Source: Pseudomonadota bacterium
GTDB taxonomy: Bacteria; Pseudomonadota; Gammaproteobacteria; Steroidobacterales; Woeseiaceae
Length of the DNA: 57,629 bases
Assembly (NCBI GenBank): GCA_020027645.1
Contig: JAHKKM010000012.1
Span: 1-57,629, forward strand
Reading direction: 5' to 3'
Below the pieces are notes generated by a model, which did not search any database, had not been told where the DNA came from, and saw nothing but the letters and a program-made list of their open reading frames with translations. The translations under genes were made by a program, and so were the position numbers. This document shows positions 24,273 to 34,571 of the stretch, one piece after another. The number at the start of each line of letters is the position of its first letter. Position 1 is the stretch's first letter.

Positions 24273-26224
24273 AATATGGTGTTGGTCATGTGCGTGCATT
24301 GGTTAGTCTGTTGCTGGTGACAGCAACCGGCTTGCAGGCACAGGAGACCGCAAGCCCGACACAGATACCGGCAAAGACGTTTGCCCGACTGTCACGCATG
24401 TCCGATGTCAATATTTCGCCGGACGGCAAATACCTGGCGTTCTTCACGCCGATAGATGGCCGCAGCCAGCTCTATCTCATGGGTCTCGATCCCGGTGTGG
24501 CTCCAGTGCTGATTCCTGCCGTGCCTGAGGTGGAATTCCGCTGGCTGCACTGGGCGAATAACGAGCGATTGGTGTTTTCGACCGCGTCACTTGGCAAGCG
24601 CCAAGGCACCGAAACGGTCGAGACCCGCTTGTTCGCGGTCAACCGGGACGGAAGTAATATGCTGCCGATCGTCAAGCCGTCCCAGGACACCACGGCCGGT
24701 TCCGCCATCCCGGTGGACCTCCCGCCAGCGCAATTGCAGGATCACGTGATCGACTGGCTGCCGGGCGAACGGAATCACATCCTGCTGTCGGTTGACGGTG
24801 ACGCCGACGGCCGCAACGAAGTGCGGCGAATCGATATCAGGGATGGCGTCTTCAAGGTTGTACAGAACGGCGTCAGCGGCGTGCAGAACTGGATCGCGGA
24901 TCGACAAAGCGAATTGCGCTTCGGCTACGGGTATACCGACACCGAGGCCATGTTCCGGCTGAAACAGGCGAATGGAGAATGGATTACAACCGCCGGCGCG
25001 AACTGGCCACTGGGCCAGTTCGTTCCACTGGCGTTTACAGAGAACCCGGCAATAGCATTCGGGCGCGGGCCAAACGACGCGGGCCGATATGTCATCCGCA
25101 GGATGGACCTGTCGAGCGGAGAGTTTCAGGAAACTGTCTTTGAGCACGACACTGTCGATGTCGGTGAGCTTGAATACGACCCGGTGACCGGGACCGCGGC
25201 TGGTGTCGCGTACACGGAACACATGCCGTCCGTGTATTACTTCGACGAGACACTGGCATTGTTGCAACGGTCAATTGATGCTGTTTTGAAAGCGACAAAC
25301 AACCGGATGGTCAGCATGAGTGATGACCGGCAGCGAATTGTTGTCTTCTCGATGTCCGATGTTGAGCCGGGTATCTATTACCTGTGGGACCGGGGGCAAA
25401 AGAAAATCGACACGATCGGCGAAGTGCAGCCGGGGCTTGATGCAACGGTGCTGGCGCCGGTCGAAGCCGTGACCTACGCGGCAAGAGACGGCGAACTCAT
25501 ACCTGCTTACCTGACCGTGCCGCGAGGTATTGAACACAGGAATCTTCCGGTGGTGGTACTGCCACACGGTGGGCCACAGTCCCGGGATACAAAAGCCTAT
25601 GATTTTCTTTCGCAGTTTCTCGCATCGCGCGGTTACGCGGTGATGCAGCCGAACTTTCGCGGCTCGACAGGCTATGGCAGCGCATTTGCTGAAGCCGGCA
25701 AGGGACAGTGGGGTGGCCTCATGCAGGATGACGTCAGCGATGCAGCCAGGTGGCTCATCGAACAGGGTATCGCCGACCCGGAGCGCATGTGCATTGCGGG
25801 CTGGTCCTACGGCGGATATTCCGCAGCAATGGCTGCCGTGAAGACGCCACAGTTATTCCGTTGTGCGGCCAGCATCAATGGCATTCTCGATCTGCCGCGG
25901 CAGATTTTCGAAGACAAAGAGTACATAGGCGGCAGCGTTTGGACAAAGCATATGGGGCTGGACGGTGAAAGTGCAAAGGCAGTTTCACCGTATCACCAGG
26001 CTGAGAAAATTGTTATTCCGATACTGATCATCCAGGCGAGGGACGACGCGCGCGTAACCAGCGAGCAGGGACAGCGTATGGCACGGCGCCTGAAGCGCCT
26101 CGAAAAACCGGTAGAGTACGTCGAGATATCGAATGGCGGTCATTCGATGAACAACGAGGCAGCCCGACTTGTTGTACTCGAATCACTCGAATCCTTTCTC
26201 GCCGTGCACATCGGAGCGAAGTGA
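24269..26224 (+). CDS. S9-family (prolyl oligopeptidase/acylaminoacyl peptidase) secreted serine peptidase
   Basis: A 651-residue protein with a signal peptide (RALVSLLLVTATGLQAQ). The N-terminal half is a beta-propeller-like region with SPDGKYLAFF repeats, and the C-terminal half is an alpha/beta hydrolase domain. The catalytic triad is visible: Ser513 in GWSYGGYS, Asp593 in RDDARV and His625 in NGGHSM. Such S9 enzymes cut short peptides, often after Pro or from acylated N-termini. It is exported, probably to the periplasm. The start overlaps the preceding stop by four bases. Confidence 0.93.
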   Translation: MKYGVGHVRALVSLLLVTATGLQAQETASPTQIPAKTFARLSRMSDVNISPDGKYLAFFTPIDGRSQLYLMGLDPGVAPVLIPAVPEVEFRWLHWANNERLVFSTASLGKRQGTETVETRLFAVNRDGSNMLPIVKPSQDTTAGSAIPVDLPPAQLQDHVIDWLPGERNHILLSVDGDADGRNEVRRIDIRDGVFKVVQNGVSGVQNWIADRQSELRFGYGYTDTEAMFRLKQANGEWITTAGANWPLGQFVPLAFTENPAIAFGRGPNDAGRYVIRRMDLSSGEFQETVFEHDTVDVGELEYDPVTGTAAGVAYTEHMPSVYYFDETLALLQRSIDAVLKATNNRMVSMSDDRQRIVVFSMSDVEPGIYYLWDRGQKKIDTIGEVQPGLDATVLAPVEAVTYAARDGELIPAYLTVPRGIEHRNLPVVVLPHGGPQSRDTKAYDFLSQFLASRGYAVMQPNFRGSTGYGSAFAEAGKGQWGGLMQDDVSDAARWLIEQGIADPERMCIAGWSYGGYSAAMAAVKTPQLFRCAASINGILDLPRQIFEDKEYIGGSVWTKHMGLDGESAKAVSPYHQAEKIVIPILIIQARDDARVTSEQGQRMARRLKRLEKPVEYVEISNGGHSMNNEAARLVVLESLESFLAVHIGAK

Positions 26225-26234
26225 TTCGAACAGT

Positions 26235-27446
26235 TCAGGGCCGATCCCAGAGGTGCAGCGGCACCGACAGGCCGGCGGGAAACACTCTCTGTTCTTGAGC
26301 CAGCTCTACGTAACCGGCAGTGCCGCTCAATGCGGTGAAATCGCCCGAGGTGTTGGTCGGTGCCGGCGTCGCCACCACGACTCCATCGTCGCGGCTCGAG
26401 AGCCTGACCGGCAGAAAACAGGTGAGCTTCGGTTCGAAAGTGAATTCCGCCGACAACACTGCGTGGAGTTGCGGCTCAAGCGTCCGTCCGCTCGCGGCGA
26501 ACAATGCCGGCAATACATACTGCCGGCAACAGACCAGCGTCGATACGGGATTCCCGGGTAACGCAAACACAGCCTGCTGCCGCGATCCCATGCCGAACCA
26601 CATCGGTTTTCCGGGCCGCTGGCTTATTCCGTGGAATACCTGGCGTACACCGAGGTCGGCCAGAACCTGCGGAACGTAATCCGCCTTGCCCATGGAAACG
26701 CCGCCGCTGAGAATCAGGATTGCGGCTTCGTCGAGCTGCTTTGCAAGCCTCTCGCGCAGCTGTGCGGGATCATCGACGATATGCTCCTGCCTGCAATCAC
26801 TGAAACCGTGCTCCGTGAGCATGGCAGCCAGCGCAGGACTGTTCGACAGACGAACCTGGTGTGCGGCAATGGCAGATCCTGCCGGTACCAGCTCATTGCC
26901 GGTGGAAATGACACGGATCACCGGCCTGCTGCTGACGCTCACCTCCGGCAGGCCGCAGGATGCAATGATTGCGATCTCCATCGGCGAGATTGCCGTTCCC
27001 GAGTCGAGCAGTTGCTGGCCCTTGCGGTGATCGGAACCCTGCGGGTGTACGAATTGTCGGGACGACGCAGCGTAGTCTTTCTGCACGGTGGCGATTCCGC
27101 CACTGACAACGATGCGCTCGACCGGTATCACGCAATCCGATTTTCGCGGAAGCATGGCGCCGGTCATGATTTCGATGCAGCCGCCTTCGTCACTCAAGGT
27201 CTGCACCGCATCGCCCGCGTGCTGCGTGCCCTGGATGCGGAACTTGCGCAAGTCGTTTCGCCATGCATCAAATCGCAGTGCGATGCCGTCCATCATCACG
27301 CGATCGAACGGCGGCTGATCGCGTTCTGCAACAACCGATTGTCTCAGGATGCGTCCACAGGCTTCGGCCAACGCGACTTTCTGCGTCGCAAATTCCGGCA
27401 GCGCCTTGCGGATCGCATCACTGGCTTGCGCTGGAGTCAGTGCCAT
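26235..27446 (-). CDS. moeA: Molybdopterin molybdotransferase MoeA
   Basis: A 403-residue protein starting at ATG 27446, four bases after the purD stop; the frame is open further upstream but runs into purD. MoeA motifs are clear: DQPPFDRVMMDGIALR near the start, EIMTGAMLP, RPVIRVISTGNEL, ILSGGVSMGKADYVP and the PGNPVST loop. MoeA inserts molybdate into adenylated molybdopterin. The cofactor is needed by MsrP, encoded about 17 kb away in this window. It is the last gene of the accB-to-moeA array. Confidence 0.95.
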   Translation of the reverse strand: MALTPAQASDAIRKALPEFATQKVALAEACGRILRQSVVAERDQPPFDRVMMDGIALRFDAWRNDLRKFRIQGTQHAGDAVQTLSDEGGCIEIMTGAMLPRKSDCVIPVERIVVSGGIATVQKDYAASSRQFVHPQGSDHRKGQQLLDSGTAISPMEIAIIASCGLPEVSVSSRPVIRVISTGNELVPAGSAIAAHQVRLSNSPALAAMLTEHGFSDCRQEHIVDDPAQLRERLAKQLDEAAILILSGGVSMGKADYVPQVLADLGVRQVFHGISQRPGKPMWFGMGSRQQAVFALPGNPVSTLVCCRQYVLPALFAASGRTLEPQLHAVLSAEFTFEPKLTCFLPVRLSSRDDGVVVATPAPTNTSGDFTALSGTAGYVELAQEQRVFPAGLSVPLHLWDRP

Positions 27447-27450
27447 GGCC

Positions 27451-28737
27451 TCAGTTCGTATCCCTGTTGATCGCGCGATGCCCGATATCCTTGCGGAAGT
27501 AGGCATCGTTCCACCGGATGCGTTCGACTCCGGCATAGGCCCGATCGCGGGCCTCGCCGACATTGCCGCCCAGGCCGACGACGCACAACACCCGGCCGCC
27601 CGAGGTAACGATGCGATCGTCGTCGATGGCGGTACCGGCGTGGAAGACTTTGCAGCTGTCGTCGTCGGTATCGAACAGCCCGCTGATCGCGTCGTTCTTG
27701 CGGTAGGCACCGGGGTAACCACCAGCGGCCATCACCACCCCGAGCGATGTCCGTGTATCCCAGTCGGCGACGTATTCCGCGAGTCGTCCCTGCAGCGTCA
27801 TCAGGCACAGGCTCACCAGGTCTGAGCGCAGTCGCACCAGGATGGGTTGGGTCTCCGGGTCGCCCATGCGGCAATTGAACTCGATGACCTTCGGTTTGCC
27901 GCCAGGCGTAATCATCAGGCCGGCATAGAGGAAGCCGCTGTACTGAATGCCGTCGGAGCGAAGTCCTTTGAGTGTCGGGTAAATGACTTCATCGAGAATG
28001 CGTTGCTGCATAGCGGCGCTGACGACCGGGGCAGGCGAATAGGCACCCATGCCGCCGGTATTCGGGCCGGTATCGCCATCATCGCGTGCCTTGTGATCCT
28101 GTGAGCTCGCCATCGGCAGCACATTCTGCCCGTCAGTAATGACGATGAAACTCGCTTCTTCGCCCTCGAGAAACTCTTCCACAACGATCAGCGCACCGGC
28201 CTTGCCGAAACTGCCGGTCCCGAGCATATCCGTGGCAGCGCGTTCGCCTTCCTCGACGCTGCGCGCAACCACCACACCCTTGCCTGCCGCGAGGCCGTCT
28301 GCCTTGATGACAATCGGCGCACCCCGTTTGCGAATATAGGCGAGCGCTGCGCCGAGCTCGGTGAAGGTCTGGTAATCGGCGGTCGGTATCCTGTGTCGTT
28401 TGAGAAACTGTTTGGTGAATGCCTTGGATCCTTCGAGTTGCGCCGCCGCAGCGTTCGGGCCAAAACATGGAAGGCCAGCGGCCTGGAATCGATCGACAAT
28501 ACCCGCCACCAGCGGCACTTCCGGGCCGACGATGGTCAGGCCTACAGCTTCGCGACGCGCAAGCTCCAGCAAACCATCGATATCGTCAGCTGCGACCGCG
28601 GCGTTGCGCACACCTGGCTCAAACGCCGTGCCGGCATTGCCGGGCGCAACGATCACATCGTCTGCCAGCGGTGACTGTGCGCATTTCCACGCCAATGCAT
28701 GCTCACGCCCGCCACCGCCAACGATCAGAATTTTCAT
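27451..28737 (-). CDS. purD: Phosphoribosylamine-glycine ligase PurD
   Basis: A 428-residue ATP-grasp enzyme of purine biosynthesis, converting phosphoribosylamine and glycine to GAR. The N-terminal MKILIVGGGGREHALAWKC, then LTIVGPEVPL, then the ATP-binding region IVIKADGLAAGKGVVVA and NTGGMGAYSPAP, and VIEFNCRMGDPETQ are diagnostic. It lies downstream of purH in the same direction, the usual purHD pair. Confidence 0.98.
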   Translation of the reverse strand: MKILIVGGGGREHALAWKCAQSPLADDVIVAPGNAGTAFEPGVRNAAVAADDIDGLLELARREAVGLTIVGPEVPLVAGIVDRFQAAGLPCFGPNAAAAQLEGSKAFTKQFLKRHRIPTADYQTFTELGAALAYIRKRGAPIVIKADGLAAGKGVVVARSVEEGERAATDMLGTGSFGKAGALIVVEEFLEGEEASFIVITDGQNVLPMASSQDHKARDDGDTGPNTGGMGAYSPAPVVSAAMQQRILDEVIYPTLKGLRSDGIQYSGFLYAGLMITPGGKPKVIEFNCRMGDPETQPILVRLRSDLVSLCLMTLQGRLAEYVADWDTRTSLGVVMAAGGYPGAYRKNDAISGLFDTDDDSCKVFHAGTAIDDDRIVTSGGRVLCVVGLGGNVGEARDRAYAGVERIRWNDAYFRKDIGHRAINRDTN

Positions 28738-28779
28738 GGAATCGATTAGTCCCGTGCGCCCAGGGTTGCCGCAGTACCG

Positions 28780-30330
28780 TCAATGCCTGAAATGCCGCAT
28801 GCCGGTAAATACCATGGCCATGCCGTGCTGATTCGCAGCGGCGATCACCTCATCGTCCCTGACCGAGCCGCCCGGCTGGATGATTGCAGCGATGCCATAC
28901 TCGGCAGCGCTGTCGATGCCATCGCGGAACGGAAAGAACGCATCGGATGCCATCACGGACCTGGCAACCTGCAAGCCTTCGTCGGCCGCTTTCATTGCCG
29001 CGATCCGCGCGCTGTAGATGCGACTCATCTGCCCGGCCCCTACACCGATGGTCATCAGGTCGCGGCAAAATACGATGGCATTCGACTTGACGAACTTTAC
29101 AACTTTCCAGGCGAACAGCAGGTCGCGCATTTCGGCACCGTCCGGTGCGCGCGCCGTTACGACCTTCAGATCATCGCCGGCAATGCGGCCATCGTCGCTG
29201 GTTTGCACCAGCAATCCGCCCGAAACCTTTTTGAAATCGAAGCCCGCCGGCTTGCTGTTTCTCCAGTCGCCGGTACGCAATACGCGAACATTGGCCTTTT
29301 CGGCCAATACCGCCATTGCCTCGTCGTCGACTTCGGGTGCAATGATCACCTCGACAAACTGTCGCTCGATAATGCTTCGTGCTGTCGCTGCATCGAGCGG
29401 CCGGTTGAAAGCGATAATGCCGCCAAAGGCGGAAGTTGGGTCGGTGCGGAAAGCGCGATCGTAGGCTGCAAAGATGCTCTTGTCGATCGCGACCCCGCAG
29501 GGATTGGCGTGTTTTACGATCACGCAAGCGGGCTCATCGAATTGTTTGACGCACTCGAGTGCGGCGTCGCTGTCTGCGATGTTGTTGTACGAAAGTTCCT
29601 TGCCCTGCAGTTGACGCGCCGTAGCGAGGGACCCGCTGACCGGTGTCTGGTCACGGTAAAAAGCTGCCTCCTGATGCGGATTCTCGCCGTAGCGCAAGGT
29701 GCAGATGCGGCCCCCGGAATACAGGAATCGCTCGCCAAGCAGCGAGTCACCGGTGGGATCGGAAAGATAGCGCGTAATCGCGGTATCGTAACTCGCGGTA
29801 TGCGCATAGGCTTTGGCCGCGAGTTTGCGCCGGAATTCCAGATCGAGCAGCTGGTCGCGAATTGCATCGAGCAGATCGTCGTATTCGTCCGGATCGACAA
29901 CGACGACGACGCCGGCGTGATTTTTCGCCGCCGCCCGAATCATCGCCGGGCCGCCGATATCGATGTTCTCGATGGCGTCGTCGATGGTCGCGTCACTGCG
30001 GCTCACTGTCTCCTCGAACGGGTACAGATTGACCACCAGCAGATCGATAGGCTGGATTCCATGTTCCTGCATCACGGCATCGTCGACACCGCGACGGCCG
30101 AGCAGGCCGCCATGAATAACGGGGTGCAGGGTCTTTACGCGACCACCCATGATTTCCGGGAAGCCCGTTCGTGACGAGACCTCGATGGCCCGGATACCGG
30201 CTTCCTGGAGTTGCCGGCAGGTCCCGCCGGTCGAGAGGATCTCGATTCCGAGATCCGCGAGCCCCTTGGCGAACGGAATCAGTCCACGCTTATCAGAAAC
30301 ACTGATAAGCGCACGGCGAACTGTGAACAT
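28780..30330 (-). CDS. purH: Bifunctional AICAR transformylase/IMP cyclohydrolase PurH
   Basis: A 516-residue bifunctional enzyme catalysing the last two steps of IMP synthesis. The N-terminal cyclohydrolase domain shows [20 protein letters not shown], then STGGTCRQL and GGRVKTLHP. The transformylase domain shows [14 protein letters not shown], then [15 protein letters not shown] and KHANPCGVA with the catalytic His. It starts nine bases after the fis stop, so the regulator and the purine genes are probably on one transcript. Confidence 0.98.
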   Translation of the reverse strand: MFTVRRALISVSDKRGLIPFAKGLADLGIEILSTGGTCRQLQEAGIRAIEVSSRTGFPEIMGGRVKTLHPVIHGGLLGRRGVDDAVMQEHGIQPIDLLVVNLYPFEETVSRSDATIDDAIENIDIGGPAMIRAAAKNHAGVVVVVDPDEYDDLLDAIRDQLLDLEFRRKLAAKAYAHTASYDTAITRYLSDPTGDSLLGERFLYSGGRICTLRYGENPHQEAAFYRDQTPVSGSLATARQLQGKELSYNNIADSDAALECVKQFDEPACVIVKHANPCGVAIDKSIFAAYDRAFRTDPTSAFGGIIAFNRPLDAATARSIIERQFVEVIIAPEVDDEAMAVLAEKANVRVLRTGDWRNSKPAGFDFKKVSGGLLVQTSDDGRIAGDDLKVVTARAPDGAEMRDLLFAWKVVKFVKSNAIVFCRDLMTIGVGAGQMSRIYSARIAAMKAADEGLQVARSVMASDAFFPFRDGIDSAAEYGIAAIIQPGGSVRDDEVIAAANQHGMAMVFTGMRHFRH

Positions 30331-30339
30331 GCGAGGCCT

Positions 30340-30621
30340 CTATCGAATCAGGGCGTAGGACTTCAGCTTTTTGCGCAGGGTGCCACGGTTGATGCCGAGA
30401 ATCCCGGCAGCCTGGCTCTGGTTGCCCTGAGTGTAGTCCATTACGGCTTTGAACAGCGGCTGCTCAACTTCGCCCATGACGAGATCGTAAAGATCTCCAG
30501 GGCGATCACCGTTAAGGCTGGCGAAATAGCTGCGCAGCGCCTCTTCCGTGTGCTTCCTCAGTGGCTTGTCATTTTTCAAGGTTTTCAATTTTTTATTCTT
30601 CTTCGTCTGATGGGTTGCCAC
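30340..30621 (-). CDS. fis: DNA-binding protein Fis
   Basis: A 93-residue nucleoid protein starting at GTG 30621. The N-terminus is Lys-rich ([20 protein letters not shown]), and the C-terminal helix-turn-helix is highly conserved: [20 protein letters not shown] followed by [14 protein letters not shown]. Fis bends DNA and controls rRNA and growth-phase genes. It follows dusB, as in E. coli, but here purH follows immediately. No strong ribosome binding site is visible, and the upstream sequence is AT-rich. Confidence 0.96.
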   Translation of the reverse strand: MATHQTKKNKKLKTLKNDKPLRKHTEEALRSYFASLNGDRPGDLYDLVMGEVEQPLFKAVMDYTQGNQSQAAGILGINRGTLRKKLKSYALIR

Positions 30622-30681
30622 TGCACGTGCATTTCTCTTTAATTTTAGTTCTGCCAGTTCAGTCGGTGTCCGGGCCAGTGC

Positions 30682-31668
30682 TTACGCTGCCAGCAATTCA
30701 TCAACTGCTTGTGCGGCAAAGTATTCCTGCGTAAGCCGAATCTGCTCGGACGCACTCTCTGCGCGCACTACCTGTGAACGAAAAATTTCCGCGTTTTTCA
30801 GACCGGCGCAATACCAGGTAAGGTGCTTGCGAGCCACCCGAACGCCAGTTGTTTCCCCATAAAACTGGTACAGGTCGCTTAGGTGGACGAGAATGATATC
30901 ACGGACTTCATTATTTTCTAGCGGAGAAATAATTTCGCCCGTATTCAAATAATTATTCAGTTCCCGAAAGAACCACGGTCGGCCTTGTGCCGCGCGGCCT
31001 ATCATGACGGCGTCAGCGCCGCTTAGCCGCAAAACTTCAAGCGACTTCTGCAAAGTGTTGATATCACCGTTGGCAACTACCGGTATTTTCACACTGGCTT
31101 TGATTTGCGCAATGGTTTCGTACTCAGCTTCGCCGCGGAATCGGCACGCGCGTGTTCGCCCGTGCACGGCAAGCGACCGCACACCGCAGTCTTCCGCGAT
31201 CCTCGCGATGCGGACACCGTTCTTGTTCTGCGGATCCCAGCCGGTGCGGATCTTCAGCGTGACCGGCAGAGTTACGGCCGAAACGACAGCGTGCAGAATC
31301 TCGGCGACCAACGTTTCGTCCTGCAGCAGAGCCGATCCGGCCAGCCTGTTGCAGACTTTTTTCGCCGGGCAACCCATATTGATATCAATGATTTGTGCGC
31401 CGCGGTCCTGGCAAAGCCGTGCCGCTTCGGCAAGCTGCGCAGGAACGGCGCCGGCAATCTGCACAACGACCGGTTCAGCATCCAGATCAAGGTCAAGACG
31501 GCGTCGTGATTTTTCGGTATGCCAGAGGCTGATGTCGGCGGTGGTCATTTCCGATGTTGTGAGCCCTGCGCCAAAATGGCGGCAAAGCCTTCGAAACGGC
31601 GCATCGGTCACACCTGCCATAGGCGCAAGCACAAAGGGACTCGACAGCTCGTAAGGGCCTATACGCAC
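30682..31668 (-). CDS. dusB: tRNA-dihydrouridine synthase B
   Basis: A 328-residue FMN-dependent dihydrouridine synthase that reduces uridines in the tRNA D-loop. Motifs: VLAPMAGVTDAPFRRLCRHF at the FMN site, IIDINMGCPAKKVCNRLAGS with the catalytic Cys, LAVHGRTR, PVVANGDI and GADAVMIGRAAQGRPWFF. It is immediately upstream of fis, the classical dusB-fis arrangement, which separates it from the DusA and DusC paralogues. Confidence 0.97.
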   Translation of the reverse strand: MRIGPYELSSPFVLAPMAGVTDAPFRRLCRHFGAGLTTSEMTTADISLWHTEKSRRRLDLDLDAEPVVVQIAGAVPAQLAEAARLCQDRGAQIIDINMGCPAKKVCNRLAGSALLQDETLVAEILHAVVSAVTLPVTLKIRTGWDPQNKNGVRIARIAEDCGVRSLAVHGRTRACRFRGEAEYETIAQIKASVKIPVVANGDINTLQKSLEVLRLSGADAVMIGRAAQGRPWFFRELNNYLNTGEIISPLENNEVRDIILVHLSDLYQFYGETTGVRVARKHLTWYCAGLKNAEIFRSQVVRAESASEQIRLTQEYFAAQAVDELLAA

Positions 31669-31728
31669 GGTGGTTTCCGGTCAGGAAGATGATCTGGCTG
31701 GTGCCGTATTCTACCGCCGCCGGTGCAG

Positions 31729-33666
31729 CTATTCCCTGAAATCTTCGGTTGCGCAGCGCAGCTGTTCCGAATCGACACGGTAGCAGACATTGAGTTTGAA
31801 TCCGGTGGCGTCGGTTGACAGCGAATTGATACAGATCACGGCCGTGAATTCGCCGCCTGCGGGCACCGGTATGCGGGGATCCGGGTCACCGGCCCCGACC
31901 GGTTTGCCGGGATCCAGGTCGCAGGCCAGGTATTCCTTTGGCTCCAATACATCGCTGCCGACAATCTCCTCCCAACGATCGGTCAGCGAGACGTGTATCA
32001 GCGGGTAGGGCAGCTCTTTTGCTGACCGATTCACCACCCTGGAACGGATCGTCAACAATTGCCCGCTCTCATCAATAGTGTTGCTGGTCTCCAGGAATTG
32101 CCACCCCTTGATATCCCACCCCGGTGTAATGGGTTGCCCCAGCAGCCGGTAGATCGGCGCAATGGTCTGGTTGAATGCGCCAACGGTCGACAAGGTCTGC
32201 CGCATGTTATGCATGACCTGTGCCGCAAGCACGACAGCCAGAACCACGACTGCGGCAATAACGCCGGATCCGGCCGGATCCGATCTGCGTTTACCGCCGC
32301 GAACCTTGTTGCGATTCATCGAATACGTGTCCGCGAGGAACGCCGCTTCGTCAATTCGTCCGGAACTTTCCTTCGCAGCGAGTTCCTGCTCGCGCAACGA
32401 TCCGTGCACAGATTCACCCTCCATGATGATCGTTTCAACATTCTCCGCGTTCTCATCGAACAGATGATCCGGGTATTTCGGCTTCGGCGGCGCTTCTGCC
32501 TCGACGTCGGCTGGCCGGTGCTTCGACCTGGTGTCACGACGCGCACGCGGCCGACGATCCGCTTTGGTCTCGGGAACGACCGCTGATTCGAGTTCGCCCC
32601 GCAGCAGCAGCTCCGCGATGTCGTCGTCATCTGCGGCGACTTCCGGCTTGCGATCGTCAGCGCGGGCTGGTTCCTCAACGAGAGACAGCTCTAACTCGCC
32701 GATTTCTTTGTCGTCCACGGCAACAGGTTCCGGTTCTTTGCCCAGCAGGGCAGCACGGGCAACCTCGATCTCCTTCTCGAAATCGCCGGTGTTCTGCAGT
32801 GGCTTGGACGTCACTGCCGGTGGCTCATCCTCTTCGTCATGGCCGGCCAGGGCGGTCACAGCCGTGTCCTCTGCGACCTCGACCTTTGCGTCAACCGGTG
32901 CTTTGACAACGGTGCTACGGGCCGCCGGACGTGTTGTCAATTCGCTGTGAATGGCCGCGAGTTCCTCCTCAACTTCGAGCGACAGGGCCGCATTGCCGGT
33001 AGCCTCGGCAGCATCGACTTCGTCCAGCAGGTTCACCCACTCGTCAGCGTTGCCGAGTGCAAGATCAAATTGCTTTTCATCAAAGTGCTTGGTCTCGATC
33101 TGCACCTTGTCTTGCTCGCGGCGCTGCGGAGTTCGCGGCGAAACTGGCGGCGAAATCGTTACGACATCGTCATAGTCTTCCGGCAGAGGCGTGTTGTCGT
33201 CGAAACGCAGGATGGTTTCGGCAGACGAGCGGCGGTCGCCGGCGCTTCGTGTCAATGGCGCTTCGTTGACGATCTCTGGCAACGCTTCCGGGTCGGGCTC
33301 GAGGTTTTGCACTTTCTCGATAATCCAGCGCATCGATGCGGTGTCGCCGCTGTCCTGCTGCGATGCGGTTTCTTCGGCGGCTGTCTTATCCAGGACCTGC
33401 CACTCGACGCCGGTATCCTCGATGACCACGTTTTCGGGTCCGGCAAGTTCATCCAGGGTCTCGAGCAGCTTCTTTCTCTTTACGTCCTGCTGCGGCGGAT
33501 CCTGTGCAGGCGTTGTGTCCCGGTCGGCTGGCAACTCTTCGGACAAGTATTCGAGGGCGTTGAACGCGCTGCCACAACCGCCGCAACGAACCCGTCCCGC
33601 GGCCTGTTGCAGCACCCGGGCTGTTACGCGGAACGCGGTCTTGCAATCAGGGCATTGGGTGTACAT
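31729..33666 (-). CDS. Zinc-ribbon (MJ0042) and DUF3426 membrane protein
   Basis: A 645-residue protein beginning with a zinc ribbon: CPDC at residues 5-8 and CGGC at 28-31. A very long, acidic, low-complexity middle part follows, rich in Glu, Asp and Ala. One membrane helix (GVIAAVVVLAVVLAAQVMHN) then precedes a C-terminal DUF3426 domain with IKGWQFLE, then RSRVVNRSAKELPYPLIHVS and LTDRWEEI. The protein is unusually long because of the acidic linker. DUF3426 proteins are regularly encoded between prmA and dusB in gamma- and betaproteobacteria; the function is unknown. Confidence 0.9.
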   Translation of the reverse strand: MYTQCPDCKTAFRVTARVLQQAAGRVRCGGCGSAFNALEYLSEELPADRDTTPAQDPPQQDVKRKKLLETLDELAGPENVVIEDTGVEWQVLDKTAAEETASQQDSGDTASMRWIIEKVQNLEPDPEALPEIVNEAPLTRSAGDRRSSAETILRFDDNTPLPEDYDDVVTISPPVSPRTPQRREQDKVQIETKHFDEKQFDLALGNADEWVNLLDEVDAAEATGNAALSLEVEEELAAIHSELTTRPAARSTVVKAPVDAKVEVAEDTAVTALAGHDEEDEPPAVTSKPLQNTGDFEKEIEVARAALLGKEPEPVAVDDKEIGELELSLVEEPARADDRKPEVAADDDDIAELLLRGELESAVVPETKADRRPRARRDTRSKHRPADVEAEAPPKPKYPDHLFDENAENVETIIMEGESVHGSLREQELAAKESSGRIDEAAFLADTYSMNRNKVRGGKRRSDPAGSGVIAAVVVLAVVLAAQVMHNMRQTLSTVGAFNQTIAPIYRLLGQPITPGWDIKGWQFLETSNTIDESGQLLTIRSRVVNRSAKELPYPLIHVSLTDRWEEIVGSDVLEPKEYLACDLDPGKPVGAGDPDPRIPVPAGGEFTAVICINSLSTDATGFKLNVCYRVDSEQLRCATEDFRE

Positions 33667-33672
33667 GTGAGT

Positions 33673-34551
33673 TCAGGACCTTTGTCCCGTCAGCAACACC
33701 CACTCATCCCTGGTTCGGCTTGCTGCGAATTGCACGCATCCGCGATAGGCGCCGCTCACGGAGTCGACCTGGTTGCCGAGTATGCCGGAGAGTACAAGCA
33801 AGCCACCGGGTTTGAGGAGTGCGCTGATGCTGGCCGCGTTGTCGATGAGCGGTGAGGCCAGAATATTGGCAAGCAAGACGTCGAACTGCCCGGTCAATTC
33901 GGCGCTCTGTGTGGTTGTCGTCAGTCTTTCCGCGACCCCGTTACGTGCCGCATTCTGCCGGCTTGCCGTGATTGCCTGCGGATCGATGTCGAGGCCGATT
34001 GCGGACTCCGCGCCGAGCAGCAGCGCAGCAATGGCGAGGATTCCGGATCCGCAACCGTAGTCCAGGACCCGGCATCCCTTCAGGTCCGTCGAGTCCAGCC
34101 ACTCGAGGCAGAGTGCCGTGGTCGGGTGGGTGCCGGTACCGAAGGCCAGTCCAGGATCGAGGCGGACCACAACCGCATCCACTGCGTCGACCTCGAATCC
34201 GCTTGGGCAGACCCACAAGCGCCTGCCGAAGGGCATCGGCCGGAAGTCCTTCAGCCACTCGCGTTGCCAATCGCGCTCCGGCAGTGGTTCGACCCGGTAA
34301 CCGGGCAACTCCTGCAACATGAAGGAGCGCAGCAGATCGTCGTGCAGCCGGCGGAGATCGGTGTCGGCCTCGAACAAGCCGGTGATCCGCGTGTCTGCCC
34401 ACAATGGCGTTTCGCCCGGTGCCGGTTCGAGCACCGGGTCGTCGCCGGCGTCGCTCAAAGTGACCGAACAGGCACCGTGGCGCTCAAAGACGGCTTCGAC
34501 AAGCTCCGGCGGCAGCGCGCCGAGTTGCATGGTGAATTGCTGCCAGTTCAT
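33673..34551 (-). CDS. prmA: Ribosomal protein L11 methyltransferase PrmA
   Basis: A 292-residue SAM-dependent methyltransferase that trimethylates L11. ATG 34551 is preferred because GGAGTG lies upstream; GTG 34575 overlapping the accC stop would add eight residues. The N-terminal substrate domain (MNWQQFTMQLGALPPELVEA) is followed by WVCPSGFEV, then DPGLAFGTGTHPTTALCLEW and the SAM loop VLDYGCGSGILAIAALLLGA; ANILASPL is the motif IV equivalent. Gene order accC-prmA is typical. Confidence 0.95.
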   Translation of the reverse strand: MNWQQFTMQLGALPPELVEAVFERHGACSVTLSDAGDDPVLEPAPGETPLWADTRITGLFEADTDLRRLHDDLLRSFMLQELPGYRVEPLPERDWQREWLKDFRPMPFGRRLWVCPSGFEVDAVDAVVVRLDPGLAFGTGTHPTTALCLEWLDSTDLKGCRVLDYGCGSGILAIAALLLGAESAIGLDIDPQAITASRQNAARNGVAERLTTTTQSAELTGQFDVLLANILASPLIDNAASISALLKPGGLLVLSGILGNQVDSVSGAYRGCVQFAASRTRDEWVLLTGQRS

Positions 34552-34571
34552 CCTGCACTCCGGACCGGCGG